Positions 32,584-45,116 of a stretch of DNA of 64,000 nucleotides are shown here, piece after piece. A model generated the notes under the pieces. The model did not search any database. It had not been told where the DNA came from and worked only from the letters and a program-made list of their open reading frames with translations. A program made the position numbers and the translations under genes. Every line of letters starts with the position of its first letter. Within the stretch, counting starts at the first letter, position 1. The stretch comes from Phanerochaete sordida (Eukaryota; Basidiomycota; Agaricomycetes; Polyporales; Phanerochaetaceae): contig BPQB01000005.1 in the NCBI GenBank assembly GCA_019973155.2, forward strand, positions 248,001 through 312,000, written 5' to 3'.

Positions 32584-33536
32584 CTACTTGATCTTGTCCA
32601 GAGGCCTGCGAGGAAAGTGAGCTTTGAGTAGGCTGGTTGCGTACGAACTGACCTGTTGAAACCTCCACGCCTACATGGGTGGTACATATTTTAGCATATA
32701 GCCAGGAGGCAGTAAGTGTGGACTGACCTGTTCATGTATTGACGCCATGTCCGTATCTTTTTGACATCTGCGCCGCCGTCTTGATTTCCATCGACGTGTT
32801 TACCCTACGACAGATCGTGAGCGCTCATGAATGCATTTCGAGAGACTGCATACCTTTGTGGTGCCGAAGCCCTGCACAGGCAGCCCCATCATGGCCATCA
32901 TGGCCGCTTCCTCGTCGTCCTGTGCGTCCTGTTCCATGGTCTCACCCTCCTCATGGTCCCCAGTAGGCACCTCTGATGTCGGGCGAGACTTCGGCTCTTC
33001 AGAGCCAGTGGCTGGGGTAGTCGCATTCGTCAGTTCTGGGATCGTTCAGAGTTCAACACACATACGTGGCACAGAACTGCCTTGCCTGCCATCCAGAGAG
33101 TCTAGTCGCTTGTCTACCGCCTTGGAAGCGTTGTCTCCGTGGTCAGTAGGGCGGTGGCTTGTTTCTCTGTCCCGTTCATCGCGCTTCGGTGGTTCGCGTC
33201 TCTCTCTGCCGTGGTCCCTGGAGTCTCTACGGTCATCGCCATGAAGGTCTCGCCGGTCGTCGCGCCTCCTATCATCTCTGTAGTAGTCTCGGTCTCGGTC
33301 CCGGCGATCGTCTCTGTAATCCCTTCGGTCTGAGACAATGTTGTCAGGAAAGGGATAGCGCATGAGGATGCAACAGAACACGTACCAGACGGCCTCCTAT
33401 CTCTGTCTCCACCACCCCTACGTGGGCTGCGTGAGCGGCTCCTGCCACCGCGACGAGGTGCATCGCGGTCAGTGTACCGCGCACCGCGGTCGTCTCTACC
33501 ATAGTCACGCCGGCGGTCGTCGGAGCGCGCAGACAT
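32584..33536 (-). CDS. SNRNP27: U4/U6.U5 tri-snRNP 27 kDa protein (SNRNP27)
   Basis: Six exons on the minus strand (33536-33386, 33329-33066, 33011-32854, 32804-32728, 32670-32653, 32605-32584) give 229 aa. The N-terminal half is an RD/RS-type repeat region (RRGGRSRSRSPRRG, then many Arg-Asp repeats). The C-terminal domain is diagnostic: EEAAMMAMMGLPVQGFGTTK, GKHVDGN, KKIRTWRQYMNRRGGFNR and the terminal PLDKIK. SNRNP27 is a component of the tri-snRNP and influences 5' splice-site handling during spliceosome activation. The second intron is set at 33012-33065 because this gives a GTATGT donor, a CTGAC branch site and a 54-base intron; other in-frame choices are too short. Exons 5 and 6 are 18 and 22 bases. 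Confidence 0.9.
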
Positions 33537-34032
33537 ATCGCTTTACTGGATATTCTAAGTGGTGTGTAGAGCCCGAGAAGTGTGAGAGCGCGGAGCGAAG
33601 AAGCAGCTTCGTGAAGGTGGTGGTACTACGTGCAAGACGCGCGAAGGCCGTTTGAGGATCGCGTCGGCTCTTGCCGAATCGCGGTCTTCGTGGCGTTGCC
33701 TCCGCGCGATAACTCTTAACTCTTTCCAACTCTTTCGTCGCACTTTACGTCAAGACATGCAGCACGAGTCTGAATAGATCATGAACTACTCTGACTGATC
33801 CCCAGTGCTTGATCTGTCCAGACTCCAGACCTAGACATTCCTGAGCATGACGAGTGTATAGGCTCGGGCCCGAGTTAGTCTTCGTAAAGAAAGTGTGTTG
33901 AGAAAGAAGACGTGCATAAAGATTCATAAACTGTGTACATGCGTCAAACCCCACAGTTATACGTTGTAAGCTCTGTCTAAACGTGGAACACTAGAGCGAC
34001 TGAGCTTACCGAAACTGGCGAAAAAAAAAACA
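33537..34032. other. SNRNP27 upstream region and tRNA 3' flank
   Basis: About 495 bases. Holds the SNRNP27 promoter and, at its right end, the Pol III terminator of the tRNA gene. No coding region seen. Confidence 0.5.
34021..34030 (-). terminator. RNA polymerase III terminator of tRNA-Asp
   Basis: A run of ten T on the minus strand begins three bases after the 3' end of the tRNA gene. Confidence 0.85.
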
Positions 34033-34116
34033 CTCCCTGGCGGGGAGTCGAACCCCGCTTTCGCGCGCACCTTCACAGATGACAGGCGCGTGTACTAACC
34101 GATATACTACCAGGGA
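34033..34116 (-). tRNA. tRNA-Asp (anticodon GTC) with a 12-base intron
   Basis: The minus strand folds into a complete tRNA of 72 bases plus intron. The acceptor stem TCCCTGG pairs with CCAGGGA and the discriminator base is G. The D arm is GTAT/GTAC, the anticodon stem CGCGC pairs with GCGCG, and the T arm CGGGG-TTCGACT-CCCCG is perfect. The anticodon loop CTGTCAC carries GTC at 34081-34083. Twelve bases (34068-34079) sit directly after position 37, the canonical place for eukaryotic tRNA introns, and must be removed by the tRNA splicing endonuclease. The A and B boxes are internal as usual. Confidence 0.93.
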
Positions 34117-34224
34117 CATGATTAAAGCCGGAATACAGTGGCCATAATGTGCACAGAGTTTCCTCTAATACTGGCCGCAAGACCTCAGCGCCTCAGTCTA
34201 CCGAGTACCAAGTCTTCGCCCACC

Positions 34225-34787
34225 ATGTCACTCACTTGCAGAGTGCCTCGTGCTGTCCGGCCTGCACTTCGTAATTCGCGCACTTTCTACGCGTCGCTCC
34301 CTCGCAATGATCTCGTGGGTCCTCCGGACCCTGTCTCCAATTTGCGACCAGTCATCTACGACGATGCTCCCGCACAATCTGCGCCTACAGCGCACCCTTA
34401 TTCTCTGAAGGAGTTCACTGGCGACACGCGGGAATACCAGTGGAAAGTACAGAGACAGGAATTGGATGCATACCACCAAAAATTCTGGACCGACGTACGT
34501 CGCTTTCCAAGGTGCACCCACTGCGGCCGCTCATGTACCCCCAGAGTAATACGCGGTTCAATGCGGCCGTTGAAGCGCGTCTTGCGTCGTTGCCTGCCGA
34601 CTGCACTCCGTACGAAAAGGAGCTCGCAATGTCAGACTTCTACGGCTCGTGGCTAGCCCAGGAACAAGACGGCCTGCGGACATACAACGCCGAATGGCGG
34701 AAGCGAAACTGGGACCTCATCGCCCTCGAGGCCCGGGTCAAGTACCAGAAGTTCATGGCTCGCATTGGTCTCGGCTCCAGCACGTAG
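34225..34787 (+). CDS. COA8: mitochondrial cytochrome c oxidase assembly protein COA8-like
   Basis: Two exons (34225-34494, 34545-34787) give 170 aa. The first 40 residues are basic and Ser-rich without acids (MSLTCRVPRAVRPALRNS, RTFYASLPRN), a typical mitochondrial presequence. The conserved part reads VGPPDPVSNLRPVIYDD, WKVQRQELDAYHQKFW, SNTRFNAAVEARL, MSDFYGSWLAQEQ and YNAEWRKRNW, matching the COA8/APOPT1 family. COA8 protects or assists assembly of complex IV in the mitochondrial matrix. An in-frame ATG upstream at 34147 would lengthen the leader, but the chosen one gives the better presequence. The start is about 110 bases from the tRNA gene. Confidence 0.85.
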
Positions 34788-34870
34788 AGCCTTCGTGCAA
34801 AGACAGGGTACACGATAATTAGAGGTGCAATGTTACACGCTTTGGACACGGTCAAGAAATTGTAAGAGCT

Positions 34871-37800
34871 CTACTCCCAATCGCTCTCGGCCAGCTCTTT
34901 AATGCGGTCTACGACGTCCTCTAGCCCCAGATCTTTCAACGCGGCGCTTTCCCACTCGTAGTCCCGCAAAATTCCGTCGACGTCCTCGTCGGGCATACCT
35001 GGCCACCGCGATTGCAGTTGCGACAACGTCGGAACTGTAAGCGTGTCGTTGGGGTCGGCGAGGATGAAGCCTTCGCAGGAGGTGTACTCGGGCTGCTCAT
35101 GGAGGGTCGACGCCAACGCATGGTACAAAGCAGTATGCCGGAACCGGTTGGTGATCTCGGCGTCCGTGGCGTTCACAGTGTGGCGGATTGTTGCCCAACT
35201 GTAGGTAACCGGGCTTAGTAGTGGGAAGCATAGGAGAGGATCGGGAGACGTACTCATCATGCAGATATATCCTCCTCCAGATGCTCTTGAATGCATTTTG
35301 TTTCCTCGCTTCCGGAATCTATGCGCATTCGATGAGCGGACATCCGAGAGACGGCGGAGCTCCGAGCTTTACCTTCGCATGCACCAACAAGCGTAGTGCG
35401 ATGACATAGTTTTCGAGCTGTGATTCGTCGTCGTTATCTTTCAGAGATAACGCGTCCGCTGCGTCCTCGATGCTCAACGCCTTGCCCTGCAGCAGTCTCT
35501 TGACCAGCTGCTTGAAGACGCCCTGCAGGGCCCGCCTTCCGGTGCCCACGAGCTGAGTCGCCTTCGCTTTCGTGATGACGTCAACTTGGTGGTCAAGCGA
35601 CTGCCTGCCTCGTGAAGTGGACAAAGCAGACTTGAGATCCGCCAGCAAGGAGTCGTGGACGGATACGAAGTCAAGGCCATCGTGGAAGGCTGATTACGCG
35701 TCAATGAAGAGCCAGTCACGACACCGTGAGGAGAAATACTTACAATCGAGGACACGATCGTCGACAGCGGAGTTCGTTTCTAGTGCGTCAGCGAGATAGG
35801 CGAGCTTGCCGATACTGAGCATAAGCTGTAGTGCGGGAGGTAAGCGCACTGCATTTCCGCAAAACCGTGAGGTAGACTTACGTGCTTCGCACTCAGTTCG
35901 CCGGCCCCCTCAGCCTCTTCAAGGAGTGAGTTCGCGGCAATGCCGAACCGGCCATTGCCCACGTCATGCAGCCACGATATGCTGGGATGCCGGTGGGTCG
36001 CGAAGAACTTGTCGAGGTACGCACTGAAGATGGCGTGGTCCTCTTGTTGTGCGAACAGCGTCCTGACCTCTCCTACCGCCAGCATCAGCAATTCCGCTTC
36101 GATCCCGATTTCGATCTGTATACACACCGTGCTCGATGTACCATGCACACATCTCTTCGGCGAAGGCCTCCTTGTATTTCTCGACGTACTGCCAGATGCG
36201 GCGCTGGTAGGGGTTCACTCCGGGAGGATACACCCTCTCGCGCTCGCTGTGGCACAGCGCGGCAAGACTGCGGTAGTCACGGTAGCGTTCTGCGAGCGCG
36301 AACGCGTTGTCGATAAAGCCCGCGCGCCGGAGCGTGTCGAGCACGACGGGGCGCGCCTGCCTAAAACGCTCGCCAAACTCGGCTTGGGCACGCGCGTTTG
36401 AGGGGTCCGAGGCGGCGAGCGGGCTGCCGAGCCACGCGCACCATTCGGCGTAGGCCGCAAAGAGCACGCCAGCGAGCTCGGGAAGTTGGCCGCGGAGCGC
36501 GGCGAGCGTGGTGGGGGAGGCCGAGGCTGTGGTGGTGGATGACGGCGAGTCGATCAGGCGGAATGTCAGGTCGAAAAGGTGGGAGACGATGTCGATGGCC
36601 TGTGGTTGCGATGTCCATGGCTCAATCAGCGGGAGTTCGATACCGTACACACGAAGGTTGAAGCTGCGGTAGTCGGTGGCACCTTGCAGAAGGGTCAGAA
36701 CGATGTCGTTGGCCTGAGGCAGGTTTGACTGCAGGCTTTGCGTGACCTCGTGTGCGGAACGCTTCACAATGTCGTTCACTCGAGGGAGCAATGCGCCCAT
36801 ATCTTGGACCTTCAGACGGAAGAAGGCACGCATGAAGTCCTCGTGGTGTACCTCGCCGGCAGCATGCATGTATGCGTAGACTGCGTCTGTCAAGACGTTG
36901 TGACTGTGGCCAGAGGCGAGCATGTCGTTATGCCTTGACCACAAGTCGGACGCGGCGAAGAGCTTCTCCGCATCCGTCGCAAGGCGCTGTCTGCTCCGTT
37001 GGCTCATCTGTGTTGTAAGCATCAGAGCAGGTCCATATGAGTGCAAATTTTTGCTTCACCTTGGTGAGCACACCATTGTCGTTGATGAATTTGATAAGGA
37101 AGCTCAATCTCTCCCTACGATGAGTCAACTGAGCGGTGAGGTCGTGGTTCGGTCGAACAACACTCAAATCTGGGATAAGGCGGATTAGCACCATGACCAA
37201 CACCAGCTGCTGAGAGTCCGCACCAGACTCCATGATAGCTTGGCTGAGTTGCTCAGCACCCAACATTAGCGCTTCTTCATCAACGTCTGGAGGGAAGCTG
37301 AAGTGGAGCGGGTTCTGGTAGAAATAGGTAAGCTACGTATCTCATGTCCTCCGGTCAGTTGAAAAACCTACCTCGGGATGTGAACCATATAAGATCGCCT
37401 GGGTCATGGTCGACTTGATCAAGTTGGCCCTGCCAGTGCTACAAGAGTTGTCAGGTGAGCAGAACGCGCAGGATGAATGTCCTTACGCCGCCTGGAACAG
37501 AGCCACCCTTTCCGCGTCGATTGACACCTTCATAAGCGTTGCAGCAGTCAGGACCATCAGCGTGCTCTCGTCGCCAGCGCGAGGCACGCCGATTCCGAGG
37601 GTGCGATCGGTGGCGGACTTGAGCTCCAGGCGGTCAGTGAACTCGGTGTCTTTGCGGTGCATTCAGCTTTGTTCTACCATTGTTACACTCAAGGCGCATG
37701 CTCACCTGGCGCGCATAGAACAACGGTGTCCCCGAACTGGATACCAACCATACCGCCCTCAAGCAGCAGCTGCATCCGAGGGTGCATTGGCGCACCAGAG

Positions 37801-39387
37801 CTCGAAGTCTGAGGATAGTAATCAGCACCTCGCGGGCGCAAGAGTGCATAGGATAGCGTACACTCTGATATGGGACCTTCTGGATCTTCTTCTCGATAAC
37901 TTGGAATGCGCCCACAGAATAAGACAGGCCGACGATAGCATATATTCGCTTGGGCTGTGGAGCGGCATCTGCCGCAACCTGGTCTTCAATGCCTGCGAAG
38001 GAGATGAGGATGAGCAGCTCATCAGACCTGCATATTATCAGCGCCATGAGCTGCGATAAGACCGAGCTGTGCTACACACCCAGTGAGCTTGAGGTCCAGC
38101 AGCTCCAGGTCGAGATCTAACTCGGTCCCTGTGATACTAGAAGCAAACTTCTTGACGACGTAGGGTCCTATGAGGGACCAAACATCCTCATCGACAAGGA
38201 GCTCCTCCCAGCCCTCGGAGCTCATATTCCATCGCTGGATGCGGCAGTTGATGAGCGTCCACACATCACGGCCAGTGTTGTCGGCGGGGCGGTCGCGAAG
38301 CGCTACAGCGTTGATATTCCCTGCTTCGACCTCTGTACCCTGCGAGGACGAGGATAAGAAAGTCGGTAGCAGGCGGGAGAGGGAAAGGAGGGATGTCGGA
38401 CGGTTGAAGGCGCGGGCGGTAATCAGGTATCTCCCACTGGATGCAGTTAACACAAGGCGGAAGAGGCGGCCAGTTGACGTTGAGACCACGAAGGTTTGGG
38501 GCTGAGTGGGGAGTACCGTACATCCGTGAGCTAAACAAGCTGATCAGAAAGGAGAGACGTACATCTGCCCTAGTTAGCGTGGTAATCCTCTCGTCCGCCG
38601 AGAGCGACAGGCTGCTTCTCGAAGAGGGCGCGCCACCAGCGAGACCCATGCCAAGGCTGTCCCAGAAGTGCAGGACACCTCCAGGCGTGAGAAGGATGAG
38701 GCCAGGTTCGCGGGTAGGGCCATATGGTACCAGGGCATGGAGTGGAGTATCCATGGCTAATGGATCTAGGTCTTGAGGACATGGGAAGATATAGCACGTA
38801 GGCGTGCCCGTCAGAGCCTGCAAGGACGTTCACTTAACACGGTAGCGTAAGGTTACGATGATAAACGTACCTGCGAGTAGTTCCACACGAAGCATTTCTC
38901 TGCTGAGGCAACAAGAGCAAAGCCTGAGGTAGGGTCTACCTCACCGGTGTACACATCGCGATAGAAGTCTAGCCAGCAGAGGTAATTCAGAGCGCTAGTA
39001 CATGTTGAGCACGAGGTACACACCGGCATTTCTGAGCAGCAGCTTAACCTCTGTGGGCAGGTGCGCGTAAAAAGTCACTTGGAGCTCGTCCGACTTGGCG
39101 AAGATGGTCTCAAACTTGAGGCCGCGCTCAACAATAATCTCGTCTACAGCGTCCTGGTCCACGTCCATGCCCTCCTGCGCACTGCCCGTGTCGTCTCTGT
39201 TGCCGTGTGCCCTCTCCAGTGCCCTGCTGGGCGTGCCCAGGCGCGAATACAGCCTGCTCCCGCCGGGTCTGCTTCCAGACGGTACGAGGCTGCGCCGACG
39301 GGTGACGGGGGGTGGCGGGAGCTCTTGTGACGCGGCCCGCTTGTACACTGTCCGTCGGGGCGCGGGCGTCGGCGCCAAGCCCTGCAT
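34871..39387 (-). CDS. NUP133: nucleoporin NUP133
   Basis: Fifteen exons on the minus strand (39387-39024, 38968-38871, 38817-38563, 38501-38080, 38027-37862, 37808-37706, 37649-37487, 37438-37372, 37314-37060, 37007-36128, 36072-35882, 35825-35744, 35689-35373, 35318-35254, 35198-34871) give 1251 aa. After a basic disordered N-terminus (MQGLAPTPAPRRTVYKRA) comes a beta-propeller-like region (DFYRDVYTGEVDPTSGFAL, PGLILLTPGGVLHFWDSL, FVVSTSTGRLFRLVL, DVWTLINCRIQRW), then a long alpha-helical part (TMTQAILYGSHPE, GVLTKMSQRSRQRLATDAEK, DMLASGHSHNVLTDAVY, YHALASTL). This is the Nup133 architecture; it is the tail member of the Y-complex of the nuclear pore. The ATG at 39387 is the only in-frame one near the 5' end. 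Confidence 0.9.
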
Positions 39388-39584
39388 ATTTTTTGTGTCG
39401 TGCGTGTGGCGGGGAGAGGAAAGAGGAGGGGGAGCGACTGGGCTCGGTGGACGCGAGGAACAACAGAATTCAGCAGGCGCCCACGACGCGTCCAAGCATG
39501 TGCTGCTGACGTAAGCCGCCCGTTGGGCCCAAATGACGAGCGGAAGAACTCTCGCTCACGATCCTCACCAGCACACTCTGCACC
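39388..39584. promoter_or_regulatory. divergent promoter region, NUP133 / PRCC
   Basis: 197 bases separate the two start codons. GC-rich, without an obvious TATA box. Confidence 0.45.
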
Positions 39585-40984
39585 ATGCTCGGCGTCGAAG
39601 GCTACGGCAGCGACAGCGACTCTGACAACGACGTCTCGCAGACCACCACCGTAGCTCCTGCACAGAAGCCCACGCCGACCGCACCAAAGCCTGCAGGCAA
39701 GGCCGGTCTCTCATTGCCTCCGCCGTCCAAGTCAACGCCGGGAGCGTCGTCTTCTGGCCTTGCGTTGCCACCACCCAAGAAGAAAGCTCCCAAAAAGATA
39801 GCCATTGGTCTACCCTCTCTGCCTAGGGAAGCGACCAACGATGACGACCTCGACGACCGACCGCCGCCGCCGAAGAAGGCGAGGCTAGAGGCCGGCGCAG
39901 GCGCATCTGCACTCTTGAACATGCTGCCCGCACCCAAGAACAAGAACCCTATTCCGCAGCCAGAGCGTGTCCTTGGTGGTGGACGGGGACCAGGCCTAGT
40001 CTTCAACGCACACTCTAGCAGAGCCAGATCCCAGCAAAGCGCAATGGTCGAAGATGCTGATGACGACGAGGACGAGGACACTACGAAGAACGTTGCACCT
40101 ACTAACGGGAGCTTACTCGAAGAAGCAGAAGAAGCACCGCCAGCGAAACCGGAAAAGACGGTGCCCAGCGTGCCGTTCTTGCCTCCACACTTGCGAAAAG
40201 GCAAGGCCAATATCAGCACGGAGGACAAGCCTTCGCTTCCGAAGAGCGTAATGGCGGTATCGTCTGCACCTACTGTAGATTTCTTCTCATTAGGTGCGTG
40301 ATCAACCTATCACAACATGGCTGTAGAGCTGACATAGCCGCAGGATCTGCAAGCTCATCATCTCCCTCAATACCTGCCGCGCGGTCGGCGACCCCAACAC
40401 CCTCTCCCGCAAGGCCCTCTATCCCAACACCTTCACTACCCTCCGTATCCTCAGCTCCCAAGATCGACGACTTCGTCCCACCAGAACCGACGCCCACAGA
40501 TCCGTACCCGGGCTACTACCTGCTGCCGTCCGGCCAGTGGGCAGCGTACGACGCCGGGTACTACAAGAAGTTCTACGACCGGTGGAAGAAGGAGTATGAC
40601 GCGCACGTCCGCAAGCTCGAGAAGGGCGTCGCGAAGGGCTTCGAGGGTGCGGAGGACGCGGCCGCGGAGGTGAACGCGCAGGAGGAGATGGAGAAGGCGA
40701 AGCGCGAGATCCAGGAGCGTGAGGAGAAGAAGGCCCTCACGGCGGGCGGGCAGCACGTGCAGGAGGCTCCACGCATGAACATCAAGGGAGCGGCCCTTGG
40801 TGGGCGGGCGCGCTCACGGCACCAGCTGACATCCCTTTTGACGGACGCGTACGCGAACCGGGAAGCTTTGGAAGAGAGGATTGCACAGGGGAGGAAGAAT
40901 CGGAAGGAGGCAGGGAACAAGTATGGTGCGTATTCAATCATCGTGTCTTGGAGTGGCTGCTAATCGTCGCATACAGGTTTCTGA
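39585..40984 (+). CDS. PRCC: PRCC-family nuclear protein
   Basis: Three exons (39585-40293, 40344-40925, 40977-40984) give 432 aa. The N-terminus is MLGVEGYGSDSDSDN, followed by a Pro/Ala/Ser-rich disordered region. The C-terminal PRCC domain is clear: RMNIKGAALGGRARSRHQL, then TSLLTDAYANREALEERI and GRKNRKEAGNKYGF, ending at the usual YGF. An internal segment PYPGYYLLPSGQWAAYD precedes a charged helix-rich stretch. PRCC is a nuclear protein associated with pre-mRNA splicing factors and with MAD2B in animals. The last coding exon is 8 bases including the stop. Confidence 0.87.
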
Positions 40985-41189
40985 GACCATGTCGTCGCTG
41001 GCTCGCCTCGTACGCGGCTCTCACACTCTGGGGTCCGTTTCTAAGATAGTCTGATTATACGCCGGGGACTACAGATGTATGTATACATGTACAATAAATC
41101 GAACACATAGTATTGCTTGAGCTGCGATGCAACGAGGATGAAATCCAGGACAGATGACTCGACACGACAAATCAAACACAGGAAGATGT

Positions 41190-41804
<615 letters not shown>

Positions 41805-42153
41805 TTTCGTGAAGACTGGAGAAAATTTCTCAATGTAAGTAAGAGATGCGATAAGTATGAGTGCCAGTTGACTCACAGTGTAAGTGGTGAGGGTGGCTGG
41901 AGGTTGTGGTAGGGAAGAAAGAGGCGTGAGGGTGGTGGTCGAAATTCAAGGCGCGACGCGAGGTTTATGTAGTACGTTGATTGTCACGTGAGCTGATGTT
42001 TGCCGCTCGGGACGCGTCGCGTCTCGCGTGGCTTGTGGCAAGCGCTGAACGACCTCATCGACACTCTTGCCCAGTGACAAGCCGACAACTCAATTCTGGC
42101 CGACCGAGAATGTGGGCAGGATGCAGTATTTGAGCTTGAAACAAATGTCTGTT
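41805..42153. other. H2B promoter and HTD2 3' flank
   Basis: About 350 bases upstream of H2B. No other gene. Confidence 0.5.
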
Positions 42154-43257
42154 CTACTTCTGCACCACGATCCTACCACTCATTCCAACGATATTGTCCT
42201 CGTCAACCGCCCACACCCGAATCGCCTTCTCCTCGGTGCCAATGTCTCGTGCCCCGTAGATAGTCACCTCCTTATTGACGACCAGCGGATTTAAAGCACG
42301 ATATTCGAAAGACTTGATCTTGATATCAGGGTCGTGGAAAACAGCGGTGTCCAGCAACATGAGAGCAGTCAGTGGACCGTGGACGAGACGTTCTGGGGTA
42401 GCAGATATGCAATCCAGTGAGCTTGACGATTGTCAGCGCAGTGTGAACGAACCTGGATATCCCTCAGAGCGTGCATAATCCTTGTCTAGGTGGATGTAAT
42501 GGCCATTGAACGTCAAAGCAGAGTAGCGAAAGAGAGTCGTGGCACTCGGGCGGTAGCGAAATGAAAACTCTGGGGCTGGCAGATCGGTCACTGTGACAGC
42601 GAATATGAGCGTCGTTGGCCTCACGCTCACACCACCCCAATGAAACGCCATCGCCCTCGTTCCTCCCCCGCGCGAGGACGCACCTTGCTTGACACCCCTG
42701 CTGTACGCTGGAGCGGCGAGGTAGACGTGTGACCGCTCTTCCTCGATCGCAACGTCGCTGCTCCCAGCCCGCTTGAACTCGATCCTCTGCTTCACGAACA
42801 CCATCGGCACGCCCTTCTCGAACCCCTTCTTCTGCACGTCCAGCATCTCAGAAAACGCGGTCACGCTGTCTCCGACGTGCAGCGGCTTCTTCCACTGGAT
42901 CCTGCCTCCCGCCCACATGCGGCGCGTGAACGGCTCCGGCGGACAGAAGTCTGCGTCTGTGCCGTCCGCTCGGAGCGTGTGTTCCGGATTGCGTGGATGG
43001 AAAAAGGCAAGGTGGTGGCCATAGCTCAGCGGACTGCCTGCGGCGGGCGCAGTATAGGGCTTGCGCGTGCCGTCGCGCGTCGGGAGCGTGATGTACAGAT
43101 CAGAGACATGTTCGGGATGGAGAGTATCGGACAGGGTGAGTTTCTTGTCTGACACGATCCACCTGTCCAAGGCTTCTAGGTCGGGGGGCGCGGACGCCGC
43201 TGCAGAGAGGAAGCGTCGCTTTGGAAGACGGCTGGCCACAGCACGGGAGGGCAGCAT
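42154..43257 (-). CDS. HTD2: mitochondrial 3-hydroxyacyl-thioester dehydratase, HTD2-type
   Basis: Two exons on the minus strand (43257-42453, 42392-42154) give 347 aa. The first 25 residues (MLPSRAVASRLPKRRFLS) form a strong mitochondrial presequence. Family positions are RMWAGGRIQWKKPLHVGD, VTAFSEMLDVQKKG, VFVKQRIEF and the hot-dog fold signature FRYSALTFNGHYIHLDKDYA, then LVHGPLTALMLLD. The enzyme dehydrates 3-hydroxyacyl-ACP in mitochondrial fatty-acid synthesis, which supplies octanoate for lipoate. Two further in-frame ATGs at 43278 and 43293 would add 7 or 12 residues; I take the one that begins the best presequence. Confidence 0.85.
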
Positions 43258-44172
43258 GATGACGGTGTGTACAGACATGCGAATGATGGTCATCAGGCTT
43301 TACAAGCACACGCTGATTTATTGCACGCGTCTTTGCCCCCAGCCTGCGGACGGTGTCGTTCGCGCTGCTGCACACGGCGACGCATCGCCCCAGTGTCCGT
43401 GTGCATGCGCGGCCGCGGCGCGTCTGGGGGTCACAGGTGGTCTGTGCGCGCCCCTGTTTCCCAAGGAGAGTCATTCACATCGCCACAGGCCGCCACGGCC
43501 GTCCGTATGCGTCGGCGTGTGGGAGCGCTCCGGGCTGGACGCCGCACACGCCGCTATCATGGACGTCGGACAATGGACGATCGGGCTCGCACACGGAGTC
43601 ACGGAGGCCGGATGCTGCTGACGGTGCACATGCCGCCTCGGACATAGCGGGGGCGCCGCTGACGAGGCCGCCTGGGCCGTGGCCTGCGCTGGCCCGTGCA
43701 CCGTCGTTGGTCGCGTGGAAATTCGCGCACGCCCCGCGAACGCGAAACTGGGGCTGGGTCAGCAGGCACGCGAGGGCACGCGTGTTTGCCGACGCGCAGA
43801 AAAATGAAAACAGTTTTCGCGGGGAGGTAAGCGAGGGCCAGAAATGGAAATATGGACCCAGAGACACGGGTAGCGCCTTTTATGGGAGGCTGGGGCCTCA
43901 TGTCACCGCGCGTCGGCCAGCGACTGTGCGCCGGATACATCTTCCCCTCTCCTCTCCCTCCGCCGTCGCGACATCCCCTCACAATCGTTTCCTCCCCGCC
44001 CCCCGATCCATTGTCCCCCGCAGACAATGCGTTGCTAGACTTGCCCCAGCCTTTATTATTATCCCCTCTTCGACCTTCGACCTCTCCCCTTTGCGTTCTG
44101 CACTGCTTACTCCAGCCTATCCTCCCCCCACCCCACCCCCGCAGCTTTCCTCCTTCATCCTCTACCACCACC
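43258..44172. other. intergenic region between HTD2 and an unnamed gene
   Basis: About 915 bases, GC-rich on the left and CT-rich on the right. An 864-base open frame on the plus strand (43353-44216) overlaps others and runs into the next gene's first exon in another frame; it has no family features. The CT-rich end is probably the leader of the gene at 44173. Confidence 0.45.
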
Positions 44173-45116
44173 ATGACCGCCATTATCTCGCCGAGACCGC
44201 GCAGAGTATCCTTTGAGCCCGCCCAGGTCCTCGAGAGGCCCGTTCCACTGCTCTCGCCGCCCATTTACCTCTCGACAGACATCCCTCGCGTGAGCAGCGT
44301 GTCGTCTCGATCTCAAGCGTTTTCTGACCGCGTTTTTCCAGTCCCCAGGCCTTTTCAGCCCTCCTAGACTCTTGTCGCCCATAAATATCGCGGCTCCTGG
44401 CATCCACAAGTCTAACGTACGTCCTCCCTCCACGCGCGTCGCGCCCTCCCTTAATTGACGCCCAATGTCCGCGCTCGCTTTGGCAGTTATCCAAAGCCTC
44501 ATCCGCGTGTGGCTCTACAAAGCGTCGCCGCACTCACGCCACCTCTTCTCGCGCTTCACGCCGTCGGCATACTCGACCGGATCTCTCCACTGCCTTTGGC
44601 CCCTCAGTCTTCGATTCCCTGCCATGGATCTCACAGGTCGAATGCGCCCCAGAACGCGTCGATGTTTGGGACGTGGCCGACCTGTCGCTGCTCCCGGATG
44701 AGCCTCTGCGACCCCATTCGCGCTGCTCCTCCGGGGTTGGTCCGGTGCGTCACCGACGGACTTCGACACGCTTGAGCGCAGCGGCCGGGAATGCATTAAC
44801 AGAGCCCATCTCTCTCATGCCCATCGATATCGACAACGGAGCGTTATTCCAGGTGCCGCATTCACTTCGGTCTATGCCCCGCACTCCCTTGCAGGAGTTC
44901 CCACAAGAGCCGCTCCCCACGCATCTTCTGCCGGCAGCGGAAGTCGAGCGTTCCATACTCGACCCGCGTACGCCCCCACCGACGTACAGGTTCGACCCGC
45001 AGAACGTGGTATTTCACAACCTCATGCCCGTTCTGCCTGCTACCGAGCCCGAGCTTCCGCCGTCGTTCGCAGAGCTCGCCAGGCCGATGTCTCCTGCTTC
45101 GCGCCTGCGCCTGTGA
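44173..45116 (+). CDS. unnamed Pro/Ser/Arg-rich protein
   Basis: Three exons (44173-44289, 44342-44416, 44487-45116) give 273 aa. I do not recognise a family. The N-terminus MTAIISPRPRRVSFEPAQ and the second exon (SPGLFSPPRLLSPINI) contain several SP and TP sites, suggesting a phosphorylated regulatory protein. A basic patch (KRRRTHAT, RRRHTR) may be a nuclear signal. The last part has PLQEFPQEPLPTHLL, TPPPTYRFDPQNV and FAELARPMSPASRLRL. The frame stays open over three exons with good GT-AG borders and a CT-rich leader, which supports a real gene. Confidence 0.6.

Noticed and set aside
43353..44216. 287-codon plus-strand frame upstream of the unnamed gene at 44173
   Set aside because: Runs over a CT-rich leader and into the next gene's first exon in another frame; translation is low-complexity.
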